Origin: Doris montereyensis
Lineage: Eukaryota > Mollusca > Gastropoda > Nudibranchia > Dorididae
Reading direction: 5' to 3'
Assembly (NCBI GenBank): GCA_037039925.1
Contig: JAXRKP010000041.1
Location: 450,001-514,000, forward strand
DNA length: 64,000 nucleotides
The translations under genes were made by a program, and so were the position numbers. The notes under the pieces are model-generated. The model searched no databases. It saw only the letters and a list, made by a program, of their open reading frames with translations, and was not told the origin of the DNA. Positions 45,801 through 52,915 of this stretch are shown piece after piece (the first letter of the stretch is position 1; every line of letters begins with the position of its first letter).

Positions 45801-46206
45801 ATAGATCTGACTTTTTCCAGTTCCAGTGGTGGTATAGCCATATTTATTAGTATGGGTTACTACGCTGAAGAGAGGAAAAGGGGGCAAGGTGAAGAGGACC
45901 GAGGACCGAAAATAAGTTAAAATCCGCACTGAGTGGTTTGGGTTACTTACTCAAAGTATGTTTTCGGCCTTATGATGTTTTAGGCCTTACATTTAAAAAA
46001 CAGCTGAGCGATTGCACGGCTGTATATTTCTCATATTACAAAATGGACATGCGAAAAAAAACCCATGTCTTACTCTTAAGCATTACCTTTTCAAATACTC
46101 CGGCATTGAGAGAAACAGATCCAAGAACAATGTCTGCATCAACAAAGTAAATGATGGATGCAAACACGAGGACAAGAGACGTTTCCATAATTCTCGCTGG
46201 AGTCAT
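24741..46206 (-). CDS. ERP29: ERp29-type ER lumen chaperone, whole coding span, 4 exons
   Basis: Minus-strand exons, in transcript order: 46206-46087, 37105-36966, 26454-26278 and 25073-24741, all GT-AG, with phases agreeing. The product is about 255 residues (human ERp29 is 261). It has a hydrophobic signal peptide (residues ~8-24), a thioredoxin-like domain without a CXXC pair (VLVKFDETYPYG ... DYGDK), the conserved single cysteine in LGLPACLERFD, a helical C-terminal domain (AETYIKTMNKV ... RLNILNSF) and a terminal KDEL. The family (ERp29/Windbeutel) helps secretory proteins fold and leave the ER without redox chemistry; KDEL returns the protein to the ER lumen. Two single-base frame breaks are present, in exon 2 near 37048 and exon 4 near 24938. 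Introns are very large and full of retroelements. Identity is secure; whether the copy is intact depends on the two breaks. Confidence 0.92.
25690..26080 (+). repeat. Interspersed repeat R4 in ERP29 intron 3
   Basis: Shares ordered words with 32222-32690: 'ggttg.ca', 'gaggtgaaatgagggacggt', 'atttgataaatt', 'ctctggatttcag', 'acataccaa', 'aatgacgatgtagagtct', 'taattacagtataaa' and 'gaaagtt'. No frame. Confidence 0.5.
26278..26454 (-). CDS. ERP29: ERP29 coding exon 3
   Basis: The acceptor ttttttcag precedes DYGDKALTLTWRTSRFGI, then KKDDFLAAYRLFSKGN, IYSGSGTSADDIKKFI and MKESG. DYGDK, the FPxxxLF-like segment and YxG...IxxF match the second half of the ERp29 thioredoxin-like domain. It runs phase 1 to phase 1 with donor gtatgt. 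A 24-bp minisatellite starts only 62 bases upstream of this acceptor. Confidence 0.92.
26516..27905. repeat. 24-bp palindromic minisatellite, about 57 units, in ERP29 intron 2
   Basis: Unit TGATCACACACACAATTTAG + AGTG. Each unit junction makes GTGTGATCACAC, a 12-bp perfect palindrome. Variants (CAGACA for CACACA, ATTTTAG, GTGCGATC) are scattered. The array starts 62 bases from the ERP29 exon 3 acceptor. Open frames on both strands (HNLECDHT / DHTLNCVC) come only from the period being divisible by 3. Confidence 0.95.
27938..28052 (-). mobile_element. SINE family C, 3' fragment
   Basis: On the minus strand it ends 'gagcctgcacttgtgcgggg', 'gactataaatccatctttat', the family C tail. It sits between the 24-bp minisatellite and repeat R1. 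Confidence 0.55.
28060..29097 (-). repeat. Interspersed repeat R1, inverted ~1.04-kb copy in ERP29 intron 2
   Basis: Reverse-complement partner of 10617-11690. It begins CTCCTGAAGTGATTTT, carries ACGGCCGTCATCTTGAA near 28167 and ends in a C-run that abuts the truncated start of the RTE-like LINE. Confidence 0.6.
29098..31355 (+). mobile_element. RTE-like LINE, 5'-truncated, with most of the reverse transcriptase
   Basis: It begins inside the endonuclease region and runs through a Lys-rich linker, 'EDQSGFRPRGSVQD' (near 30230), 'FIDLEKAFDTVRRDKLW' (near 30340), FADDLLLF (near 30614-30640, the catalytic Asp pair), 'HSYNYLGVMINSEEKLREE' and the RW.RHVNRMNDNRIA thumb. Stops and frameshifts break it. 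It ends near 31355 at 'gatggcagctgataaagaaa'-type sequence shared with the 38-kb copy. It sits antisense in ERP29 intron 2. Confidence 0.8.
31788..31995. repeat. C-run, CT/CA microsatellites in a ~110-bp direct duplication
   Basis: 'acacacactcttaatgtgct' + 'aatgagtat' (31850) recurs as 'acacacactcttaatgtgct' + 'aatgggtat' (31965), with CT and CA runs between. Confidence 0.7.
32222..32690 (+). repeat. Interspersed repeat R4 in ERP29 intron 2
   Basis: Direct-orientation partner of 25690-26080, starting 'gcagggttgccaagtttgaa', with 'gggaagcgaaatgaaggaca' and 'tttaattacagtataaaact'. Confidence 0.5.
32995..33740 (+). mobile_element. SINE family A split by an internal minisatellite
   Basis: The head (32995-33120: box B GGGTTCGAATCTTAG, then 'gagttccttgggaagg') and the tail (33690-33740: 'atggggtcgtaatgtcctaa', 'gaggaacttta') belong to one family A SINE. 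Between them lie about 570 bases of ~38-bp repeats. Confidence 0.6.
33118..33690 (+). repeat. ~38-bp minisatellite inside a SINE
   Basis: About 14 units of 'cctaagccccagcttgagcc' + 'tccctatagtaagatgg', with left units shortened and right units carrying CTGACC or AAGGAGG variants. It lies between the head and tail of a family A SINE. Confidence 0.9.
34070..34135. repeat. (CT)n and (CA)n microsatellite
   Basis: Long CT run followed by CA repeats. Confidence 0.95.
34271..34341. repeat. (CT)n microsatellite
   Basis: About 35 CT units without interruption, close to the CT run at 34070. Confidence 0.95.
34750..34838. repeat. (TA)n then (TG)n microsatellite
   Basis: About 37 TA units followed by TG repeats and a G run. 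It can extrude as a cruciform. Confidence 0.95.
34840..36237 (-). other. ERP29 intron 2, part between microsatellites
   Basis: Contains a family B SINE fragment (35335-35458). The rest shows no gene, RNA or known repeat. Confidence 0.45.
35335..35458 (+). mobile_element. SINE family B, 3' fragment
   Basis: Only the tail is kept: 'gtgcacatcaaagatcactt', 'ggctgtttacagggc' and 'gatcaccttagttgtaatgt'. Confidence 0.55.
36238..36366 (+). repeat. ~130-bp interspersed repeat R3
   Basis: Reads 'gaattttaccccctctaac', 'gaaaacagcaagattaaaga', 'agaagaacctaccattagcg', 'cccgc'. A diverged copy in ERP29 intron 2. Confidence 0.5.
36675..36886. repeat. (TG)n then (GA)n/(GACA) microsatellite beside ERP29 exon 2
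   Basis: TG repeats then about 180 bases of GA with regular C substitutions (GACAGA). On the transcript strand this is a long TC tract starting about 80 bases after the exon 2 donor. Confidence 0.95.
36966..37105 (-). CDS. ERP29: ERP29 coding exon 2, with one apparent extra base
   Basis: After a cccacaag acceptor it reads VVSKHKAVLVKFDETYPYG, then the frame breaks near 37047-37050. In the +1 frame it resumes EKQDAFKKVAKASIS and LLVAEVQVA. Dropping one base of the AA pair restores PYGEKQDAF, the family motif. The donor at 36965 leaves phase 1, matching exon 3. The domain has no CXXC, as expected for ERp29. Confidence 0.85.
37106..38214 (-). other. ERP29 intron 1, 3' portion: no gene seen
   Basis: Unique-looking AT-rich intron between exon 2 and the RTE-like LINE. 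No element is recognised apart from short AAT-rich runs near 37870-38030. Confidence 0.5.
38215..40975 (-). mobile_element. RTE-like LINE, near full length, decayed
   Basis: Minus strand, 5' to 3': a leader with doubled 'gttaactcccttagcc' words (40975-40650), an endonuclease remnant with an internal deletion (40600-40200), a linker (MDLNDSTIEEKWQLYKETL near 39989), reverse transcriptase (SGFRPGRGVHDHIFTIKQI near 39200, HSYNYLGVMINSDGKLREE near 38820), and the thumb MRWFGHVNRMNDNRIAKA with GKRPKGRPWRKW near 38466-38370. Many frame breaks; not active. Sense to ERP29, in intron 1. Confidence 0.82.
41475..43545 (+). mobile_element. Jockey-like LINE, RT core deleted
   Basis: After a leader and degenerate first-ORF tail (to ~42250), an endonuclease reads VCDFNGHSPQWGYPDYNN (near 42676), DLTICSPDLI and GSDHRPILT, as in Jockey/I-type elements. 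It continues to about 43130 and then jumps to a cysteine-rich C terminus, EYAPVCPLCDHPHETVTHHL, then FECHQL (near 43330-43400). The reverse transcriptase between is missing. It sits antisense in ERP29 intron 1. Confidence 0.72.
43975..44605 (-). pseudogene. ISXO2-like (IS1595/Merlin-type) transposase relic
   Basis: Minus-strand frames in order: GLIQIDGARFVGHRKYNRGR (near 44465-44405, first catalytic Asp in QID), RNYGRGIDGLWVFGFKKGKR (near 44360-44300), IIHSDE-stop-LAYNTL (near 44245-44210, second catalytic Asp; the usual Trp is TGA), and RYLRRATIQSHLDYVCWK (near 44090-44040). This is the ISXO2-like DDE domain found in animal Merlin-type transposons. At least two stops and shifts break it, so it is inactive. 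It lies sense to ERP29 in intron 1. Confidence 0.75.
44750..44866 (+). repeat. ~120-bp interspersed repeat R3
   Basis: Reads 'gaaatttaccctgtccacta', 'gccgtgatctcaagatcaat', 'aagacttaccagtagcgccc'. Lies in ERP29 intron 1. Confidence 0.5.
45290..45365 (+). mobile_element. 3' tip of a CR1/L2-like LINE with ATT repeat
   Basis: 'gagtgggcgctatagaaatt' followed by (ATT)n is the usual 3' end of CR1/L2-like elements, as also seen inverted at 48190-48250. Confidence 0.4.
45432..45712. mobile_element. 281-bp fold-back element with 8-bp target duplication
   Basis: Almost the whole element is an inverted repeat: GCTAATTTTATGGTTTTGCG ... 'gtaaaagaaagtgggtc' ... 'gaggtgagaatgaagaaatg' ... 'caatcccttaccctg' on the left is mirrored on the right. 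CTGACCAC flanks both sides (45424-45431 and 45713-45720). A related uninterrupted site exists at 53690-53715. The 8-bp duplication suggests a hAT-type MITE (inference). Confidence 0.75.
46087..46206 (-). CDS. ERP29: ERP29 coding exon 1 (signal peptide)
   Basis: The ATG at 46206-46204 opens MTPARIMETSLVLVFAS, then IIYFVDADIVLGSVSLNAG and VFEK, 40 codons, phase 0, donor gtaatg. The hydrophobic run is a signal peptide with likely cleavage after VDA. The second Met (METS) is an alternative start. The tail (LNAGVFEK) aligns with the start of the ERp29 thioredoxin-like domain. Confidence 0.85.
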
Positions 46207-46316
46207 GTTTACACTGTTCAATCACCGACACCGACCGTTTCGAACCAATTCATCAACGAGTAAAATAAAATTACGGAGCAGCACCTGGCAGCCAGTTGTG
46301 TATGACGATGATCCAT

Positions 46317-46332
46317 ACCTAGACGTCTAGGT
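46317..46332. promoter_or_regulatory. 16-bp perfect palindrome with ACGT core upstream of ERP29
   Basis: ACCTAGACGTCTAGGT is its own reverse complement and sits about 110 bases upstream of the ERP29 ATG. A GACGTC core can be read by bZIP factors, including the ATF6/XBP1 group that drives ER chaperone genes. Any role here is inference; it could also be chance in AGATCTAG-rich DNA. Confidence 0.3.
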
Positions 46333-46735
46333 CGATACCCGAAATGATGTCTCATTTTCGATACTTATTACTACTTTTTATGTGGCCATGAAGTTTTGTG
46401 GTCGATTTTAGTGTCTTCTTGGCCTTTTATATTACAGCTGTTGAGAAGGCACTTGGTCACAATGTACAAACGAGTAGGAAAGTGTCTTTTTGTGTGTGTG
46501 ATGAAACTACGATCGGCGCAGAACATTTCCGAGTTTGTTCACTTTACTCAATACATGTATATATACATGTATCTTTGTCATGATCATGATAAAGATTTAA
46601 TTCAAAGGCAGAGCCTAATCGGCTGATAATTCAAATGTATAACGAAAATGAAGAAAAACTGCATTGACCATATAAAGCATATTTCATCCGGGCAGTGGGT
46701 AAGTGTTTACCTTTACGGAAGTTAGCGGTCCCGCC

Positions 46736-48190
46736 CTCCATGAGTCTCCTGCAGGTTGGTCTTGGTTGACCAAAGGCTAAGGGAGTTAACCCCGATAAAA
46801 AATCACAACATGCTGCCTTGCAGGCCGATCTTAGTTGACCAAAGGCTAAAGGACAGAAAATTACAAACAAGTCCCGGTCGGGGGCCTCAAGGTAGCAGCT
46901 TTACCATCTACCTAGAGTGCAGTGGACTAATTACCTGCTTACCCAAAACCAACCGATTCAGATAACTAAATGTGAGACACCCGGACTATACTTTCGAAAA
47001 CAACCCTGGAAACGAACACGGACTTTGATTTTGGAACTCGGAATGCTAGGGCAGTGAATGAAAAGAGTCAGTATTAGCTGAAAAAATAGAAAAGTTCAAA
47101 GTGTATATTTTGGCAGTCACTGAAACAAAGAAAAAAGGAGAAGGAATAGACAATGTGGGGCTGAATCAGACTTTAATCTTCTCAAGAGTAGATGTAAAAG
47201 ATAGAGCTAGAGCAGGAGTAGAGCTCCTAATGCATAAAAGACATAAAAAGCTATTAAAAATTTGGAAATGTATAAGCCCATGGCTATTAGAGGTAAATAT
47301 TAAACCAAAAGGAAGAGAAATTAAATCATTAATAACTTATGGACTAAACGAAAACGCCACCAACGGGAAAAAAGCTAGCTTTGAAAACAATTTACAAATA
47401 GCTATAGAGAATGTCAACCCCAAATAAAAAGTAATGGTTTTAGAAGATTTAAATGCTAGAGTAGGCAAAAATTTACAAAACAACAGGCGGAGTAATAAGT
47501 GAAGAAGGAGAGACAATTTCTCTAAATGGAGAGATACTAGTACTAGACTTTTCCTAAAGAATAACATGAAAATAGCCAATACCTTTTTACCACATAAAGA
47601 TATCCACAAATATATAAGATTTAGAGTAATTGAAAACAGAAGGGAAAAGTAGCCATATACTACCGTACATAATAGTTAGCAGTTTTTTTTTCTTCAGATT
47701 TACAGTAGGTTACAATGGATGCAAGAGTTAACAGAGCATCTGAAATATTTAGTGATCATCACCTAGTGATTAGTGGCGTCGGTAGTCGAGTAGTTAGGCT
47801 GTGGACTGGGGATCATGAGGTCCCAGGTTCGAATCCTGTTAAAGCTAGGCCCGACATTGTGTTCCTTGTGAAAGACACTGATCACGCATGTTCCCACTCA
47901 ATCCAGGTGCAGATAGGTACAAGCACGAGCTTGGAAATAAAAATCCTGCAACAGACTAGCTTCATGTCCAGGAAGTGATTACATGTATTATCACCTTTTC
48001 CGCTTCACGCTATTGAAACCGGGATAAACTCCGGCTCTATGGGCCATAACGGCCTTAAAGAAACTTTATTACCAAGTGATTGCAAAAATGAGATTAATGA
48101 TTGAGGAAAACAAACAGAAACAGGATAAAAAAAGAAAGCTATTTAACTCAAAATAGAAGAACTAAATAAACCCAAAGTAAAACAGATATA
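46736..48190 (+). mobile_element. RTE-like LINE, 5' half, interrupted by a SINE
   Basis: A leader with the family's 'gaccaaaggctaagggagtt' repeats, then endonuclease: VYILAVTETKKKGEGID (near 47100, catalytic Glu in TETK) and LEDLNARVG (near 47440). A family A SINE sits at 47772-48070. The LINE resumes to 48190, where it meets the inverted CR1/L2-like element. It lies in the ERP29-SKA2 intergenic region. Confidence 0.75.
47772..48070 (+). mobile_element. tRNA-derived SINE, family A, with target-site duplication
   Basis: Complete copy from AGTGGCGTCGGTAGTCGAGT to 'ggccttaaagaaactttatt'. It interrupts an RTE-like LINE. ACCTAGTGATT (47761-47771) precedes it and ACCAAGTGATT (48071-48081) follows: an 11-bp target duplication with one mismatch. 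Confidence 0.8.
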
Positions 48191-50760
48191 ATGATAAATA
48201 ATAATGTATGTATTTATATAGCGACACTCCCCTCTAATTAGTCTCATGGCGCTTTACATACCTAAGACAATGAATACATTTAAACACTGAAAAATACAGT
48301 AGAAAGACATTAAAATGTGAACAGATTAATGACATATGAGGTTTAAAATTTCATTAAAAGAGGTATTGTCATAGAGTGATAAGATACAGTGTGAAAACAT
48401 TATTTCAAATATTTATTAAAAAGATAAGTCATGAGGGAAGACGTGAATGACTTAAAGAGTTCATTCCCTTAAGACTGTCAGGCAGACCATTCCACAGCAT
48501 TTGACCATAGTATGAAAATGCTCTGTCCCCATATGATTTCAGGCTTGTCTTTGGTTGAAGAAGGGGTGCCAGAGAGCTGCTGGATCGGAGTTGTCTAGCT
48601 GACACTCTATAAGAAATGAACTCTCAAAGTTAAGGAAGACAGGAAAGTATGGATCATGAAGACCTTGATAGATCAATGTCGCAATCTTATATCTGATACG
48701 ATATTTCACCGGCAGCCAATGTAATTTTTTCAGTGCTGGTGTGATGTGGTCAGCCTTTTTGTCTTTGTAACTAAACGTGCTTCCCATTTTTGGACTTGCT
48801 GTAATTGATTTATACGATTTTCTGCCATCCCGGCCAAAAGTGAATTACAATAATCAATTCTAGATATGACAAATGAACATGCTAGTTTCTGTGATGAGGG
48901 GCCTAATATGAGCAATTTTGTATAATTCAGAATAACAACAGGATTTTCTAAGCTGGAAATATAATCGTCCATTGAGAGAACTGAGTCAAAAATGACGCCA
49001 ATGTTTTTAATTTTCTTTTTTTTACTGCAATGTTTATGCCACAAATCGTGGTAGTGGGAATGGTCAGGGTCTTTATTTTAGATCTAGTGCCGAAGTTGTT
49101 CCTGATACTCTTTATTTTCTCCGGAAATGTTCAGAAAATAAGTTACTCTCGTCGTCAGTTGGTACCACGTCAGGTGTTTGAGATAAAGGACATTTTCCTA
49201 AAAGTAGTAAAAGGGCATTACATATGCTAAATAATTGCTTTGAGAAATTTGCGTTTACAACTTTTTCATTAAAAACAAAATCCTTTTTAAGACTAAAAGA
49301 CAGTTGTTTCATGTCCTGTTTAGGCTTGATGAAGATTTCCCGGTGGATAGTAAGGCCGGTTTTTTCTCCACATCCGCTCGGCTCTTCTTTTCTGCTGGAT
49401 CGAATTGCGAAATTCTGCATACGTCCATTGGGCAGATGGTTTTATGCTTGTTTGCTTCTTCTGACGGAGAGGAGCATGTTTATCCAATGTGGAGATAAGC
49501 ATTGCGTAGAATGAGGATGGTGGTAGAGAAAGATTGTTGTCTAGTGATGTTATGGTGTTGTGTTTGAAAAGTGATGTGTCTACTGCTTTAGTATTCCCGA
49601 AAGAGATGAGCCTTGTAATTTCTATTTGTTTTGATGTACAAAAAGTCGAATATAATTGTGTGGTGATTTGAGATGCTTCTGTCTTGCATAGTAATGTTAT
49701 CTGGTACGATTGTTGAATTTCTATCCAGGATTAAGTCGATAGTGTGTCCGTGTTTGTGTGTTGGTTGATGCAGTAGTTGTTTGATGTTATGTTCATCTAA
49801 AAGACGGAGAATGTTTACAGTAACGGTGTCGTTGTTATCATCAACATGAATGGTAAAATCACCTAAACACAGAAATTGCTTTGCTGTAGACGTATTGTCT
49901 AACATATCAGAAAAATCATGAAGAAACTGTTGTTGGGTTGTTTTGTTGTTTTTACTTGATGGAGGCTGATATAAATAAACGATGGTGATATTATTGTGAC
50001 TTGGGGATTTAAGATTTAATTCACAGTGTTAGAAAGTGTCGTGGGATTGTTGAGTAAATGAGACAGACAGATAGCCTTTGTGGATAACAGCAATACCGCC
50101 TCCAGTTCGACCGGATCTAGGGAAAGAAAGAAATTTAAAGCCGTCAGGTGTAAGATAATTGATTATAGGCTCGTCGCCTGAATTGCGGAGCCATGTTTCT
50201 GTTAGGAAGATGATTTCTGAATGAGTGTCCGTAATTGTGTCAAATATTTCATCTATTTTATTTCGGCACGAGCGTGCGTTCAAATATAGACACAATTTCG
50301 TAGGAGAGGAAGACTGTGCTTTGTTGTGTGTTGCGATGACTTGAGGTGAACTTGGGACGGGAATAATGTTGGTAATGTCCCCACTTCTGGTCGGGGCGCC
50401 GACAAAAACACATTGGATGTTGTAGTCAAAACAAGGAACCGACGTGAGCGTTTGAGGGCGGGAGGGGGAGGGGGTGGCTCACGATTGCAACCATGCGGTC
50501 TTTGAATAAGTCGTCGCTTTCGTTGACCACCACGACATTGCCTCTGGCCGTTGGGAAAAAGTCACTTTTAATGTTATTGTCTTTGCGTGTGTGGCACGTT
50601 GTGAGTAAAAATCGGATAATGGAAAATAATTTAAAAAATGTCACCAAATCTGGACGAATGAAATGATTTGATGTCGTAAACTTCATTTTCAAATTTAGAA
50701 ATACACGAAAACGACGTATTTCAAATAGAAGATTCAAACACAGTTCAAACGACTAAGATG
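48190..50760 (-). mobile_element. CR1/L2-like LINE, RT core deleted
   Basis: Minus strand: endonuclease N-CLYLNARSCRNKIDEIFD and IIFLTETWL (near 50290-50190), RTGGGIAVIHKGY, FLCLGDFTIHVDD and HKHGHTIDLIL (near 49880-49740). After a deletion near 49040-49105 it resumes IKNIGVIFDSVLSMDDYISS, SRIDYCNSLLAGM, then HITPALKKLHWLPVKYRIRY. The 3' end near 48200 is the typical 'gcgcc...tatataaata' with an A/T repeat. Decayed. Confidence 0.8.
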
Positions 50761-50775
50761 GGACGAATTTGTACA

Positions 50776-50936
50776 TATAAAAATCCAGGATGTTAAAAGG
50801 AAATAAACACATACAAATCCAGGATGTTAAAAAGAAATAGACACATACAAATCCAGGATGTTAAAAATGAAATAGACACATAAAAATCCAGGATTTTAAA
50901 AATGAAATAGACACATAAAAATCCAGGTTAAAGTGG
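50776..50936. repeat. ~38-bp minisatellite, 4-5 units
   Basis: 'acacatacaaatccaggatg' + 'ttaaaaagaaatag' repeats in the ERP29-SKA2 intergenic region, at the 5' edge of the CR1/L2-like LINE. Confidence 0.85.
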
Positions 50937-50974
50937 AGACAGAAACACGTCTGCCCGTGAGGCGGATTACACAC

Positions 50975-51305
50975 AACCTAGGGATAAACATATTTATGAG
51001 TGAAAGGCAGATTGATCTGAATGAAAGCACAATTATAGAAGAAAAAAAGCGGCAATGTATAAGGAAACACTTTTCAGTTTTACTGAGGATATATGTGGTA
51101 AGAAATAGATTAAAAGAGATAGGAAAAGAACCGCATGATGAAATGAGCATGTCAAAACTAAGATCAAAGAAAAGAAGGATGCCTGGAAGAAATACTTGCA
51201 AACAGAGAGGCTAGAGGATAGATTATATTATGTAAGTAAAAGAATTATCGCGAAAGAGGAAGTTAGGAAAGCAAAACAGGAACAATGGGATGAATTTTGA
51301 CAAAG
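50975..51305 (+). mobile_element. RTE-like LINE linker fragment
   Basis: Reads MSERQIDLNESTI, then KSKLRSKKRRMPGRNTCKQR-type sequence, matching the linker of the 29- and 38-kb copies. Short, broken remnant. Confidence 0.65.
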
Positions 51306-51677
51306 ACACAAACTCCCAGCTAAGTAAGGGAAATTCCAAATGAGAGATTAGATATGATGTGATAATAGGCCCTATTATTTTATGGCTACAAATCTTCATC
51401 AAAGGGCAGAGAACATAAAACATTGTATTTCGAGGGTTGTTGAAATGTAGATCTAGATCTAGTCTCTTGACACATACAGCACACTTTCAAAATCACAGGT
51501 CCTAGTCAGATATGTTAAATCGTTTAAAAGCAGTAGAATGCCTTGGCATTTTTCGATGGAACTGAACACAAAGCTAAACAATATTATAAGTCAAGGTAGA
51601 ACAAAGTCTAAGTCTTCTCCCAGGCCAGTACTCTAACGGTACACGCATCTACGTTGCTAACCGATGTAAACACCACT

Positions 51678-51687
51678 GTCACGTGAC
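51678..51687. promoter_or_regulatory. Perfect palindromic E-box GTCACGTGAC
   Basis: A 10-bp palindrome with a CACGTG core in the ERP29-SKA2 intergenic region, about 1.2 kb upstream of the SKA2 ATG. This is the form bound by bHLH-zip factors. Low confidence in function. Confidence 0.25.
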
Positions 51688-51914
51688 CGCTATCGACAAT
51701 GCATAGACCCCCATTGATACACAATTAGATTGGAAAGGAGCTTGAAGTTACAGAAATAATGTACCAAGTGTTTAGCCATGGAAAGCAAATGAGAAAATAC
51801 TTCTCACACGCTATTCACTCACATACTTTGCATATAATGTATTCTTTCTTGATTTTCCTTTTCTTCTTTCCAAATTTACACTCTCTTCCGTTTTCTCTCA
51901 CTTTCTTTCACGTT

Positions 51915-51996
51915 TACACACACACACACACACACACATTACGCTCTCTTTCCTCCCCCCTCTATCTGTCAATCTGTCTGTCTCTATCTGCGTAGT

Positions 51997-52070
<74 letters not shown>
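51915..52070. repeat. (CA)n and (TA)n microsatellites
   Basis: CA run at about 51916-51939 and some 34 TA units at 52001-52070. Confidence 0.9.
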
Positions 52071-52073
<3 letters not shown>

Positions 52074-52703
52074 TTTGTTAGCTATCTCTATCTCTCGTTG
52101 CCTCTTTCCGTGTCCCTGTCTCTCTTTGTGTATTTTCGTGTCGTCTCTCTTTGCATACGTTGTCTCTCTCCCTCCGAAGTGGTGGGTCAGGAAGGGCTCG
52201 TCGACCCGGGTGCTCATGAAGATACCATCTTATACGCGGCCTCCCCGAAGCGACGGTCTAATCGCGGGAAAACTAACTCATCTATCTTCTTCAACTTGGA
52301 TTAGTGTGCAGATCATTTCTTCCTCTTTGACTCCTCCTGTTCATCAAATATTATTTCATTTCAAATCTAGTGTCTAGCGAAATTGCATTAGAAGTATGAG
52401 GTATAGTTGTAGACAATGCTGTTACATATATTTCAATTAATGAACAGTAATACGTCGGTTTACCGTTCCTGACCTTTGAAGTTTATGTGCGGTATAAAAT
52501 TAAAAACGATGCATTCTTAGCTCGCATAGACGTGGAGTATCCATGTCGTTCGATATCAAAACGTTAGGTATCGGGGAGTGTTAGAGAGAATGACCAATGA
52601 GGCTTTGTCACACATGCGTAGATAGGGCGCTGTAGAAAACGACACGACACAAACAACTAAACTTTTCATTGGTGAATCAATTTATGTGTTTTCTTTTTTG
52701 TTA

Positions 52704-52723
52704 ACCGGAAGTGAAATTTCGAA
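52704..52723 (+). promoter_or_regulatory. Candidate SKA2 promoter: ETS site plus CHR-like element
   Basis: ACCGGAAGTG (52704-52713) is an exact ETS/GABP-type site, and TTCGAA (52718-52723) matches the cell-cycle homology region consensus TTYGAA. They lie 160-180 bases before the SKA2 ATG. CHR elements recruit MuvB/DREAM complexes to mitotic genes in animals, which would suit SKA2. Function is inferred. Confidence 0.4.
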
Positions 52724-52882
52724 TGTGAAAGTAGGAAAAAGGAAGACGGAAATAAATCCGCGAAAAAGTCTAAACTAATCAGTCAAGCTATACAAGCTAC
52801 ATATACATCTTCTTCCTCTCTTTTTCCACTTTGTACTAGACTGTTCCTTTTAGAAGCGTTAGAAACAACGCACGGAAGAGAA

Positions 52883-52915
52883 ATGGAAAAAGCAGTTGAT
52901 AATATTGAAGCTATG
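52883..52915 (+). CDS. SKA2: SKA2 coding exon 1
   Basis: Eleven codons, MEKAVDNIEAM, then donor gtatgg. No in-frame upstream ATG was noted nearby. The motif ME-x2-VDxxExM is the conserved SKA2 start. Confidence 0.8.

Larger units (their letters stand above)
43630..45940. repeat. Interspersed repeat R5, copy split by later insertions
   Basis: 'tctccaaaaactatgagatg', 'cttttttattgacgtaaaat' (43650), 'tttttagcacatgctgattc' (45228), 'gcttgccactggctttctcc' (45396), 'ggcaaggtgaagaggacc' (45884) match, in order, 53140-54080. The transposase relic, an R3 copy and the fold-back element lie within it. Confidence 0.5.
51306..52703. other. ERP29-SKA2 intergenic region, SKA2-proximal part
   Basis: Holds CA and TA microsatellites and a palindromic E-box at 51678. 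No gene seen; the likely SKA2 promoter is at its right end. Confidence 0.45.
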
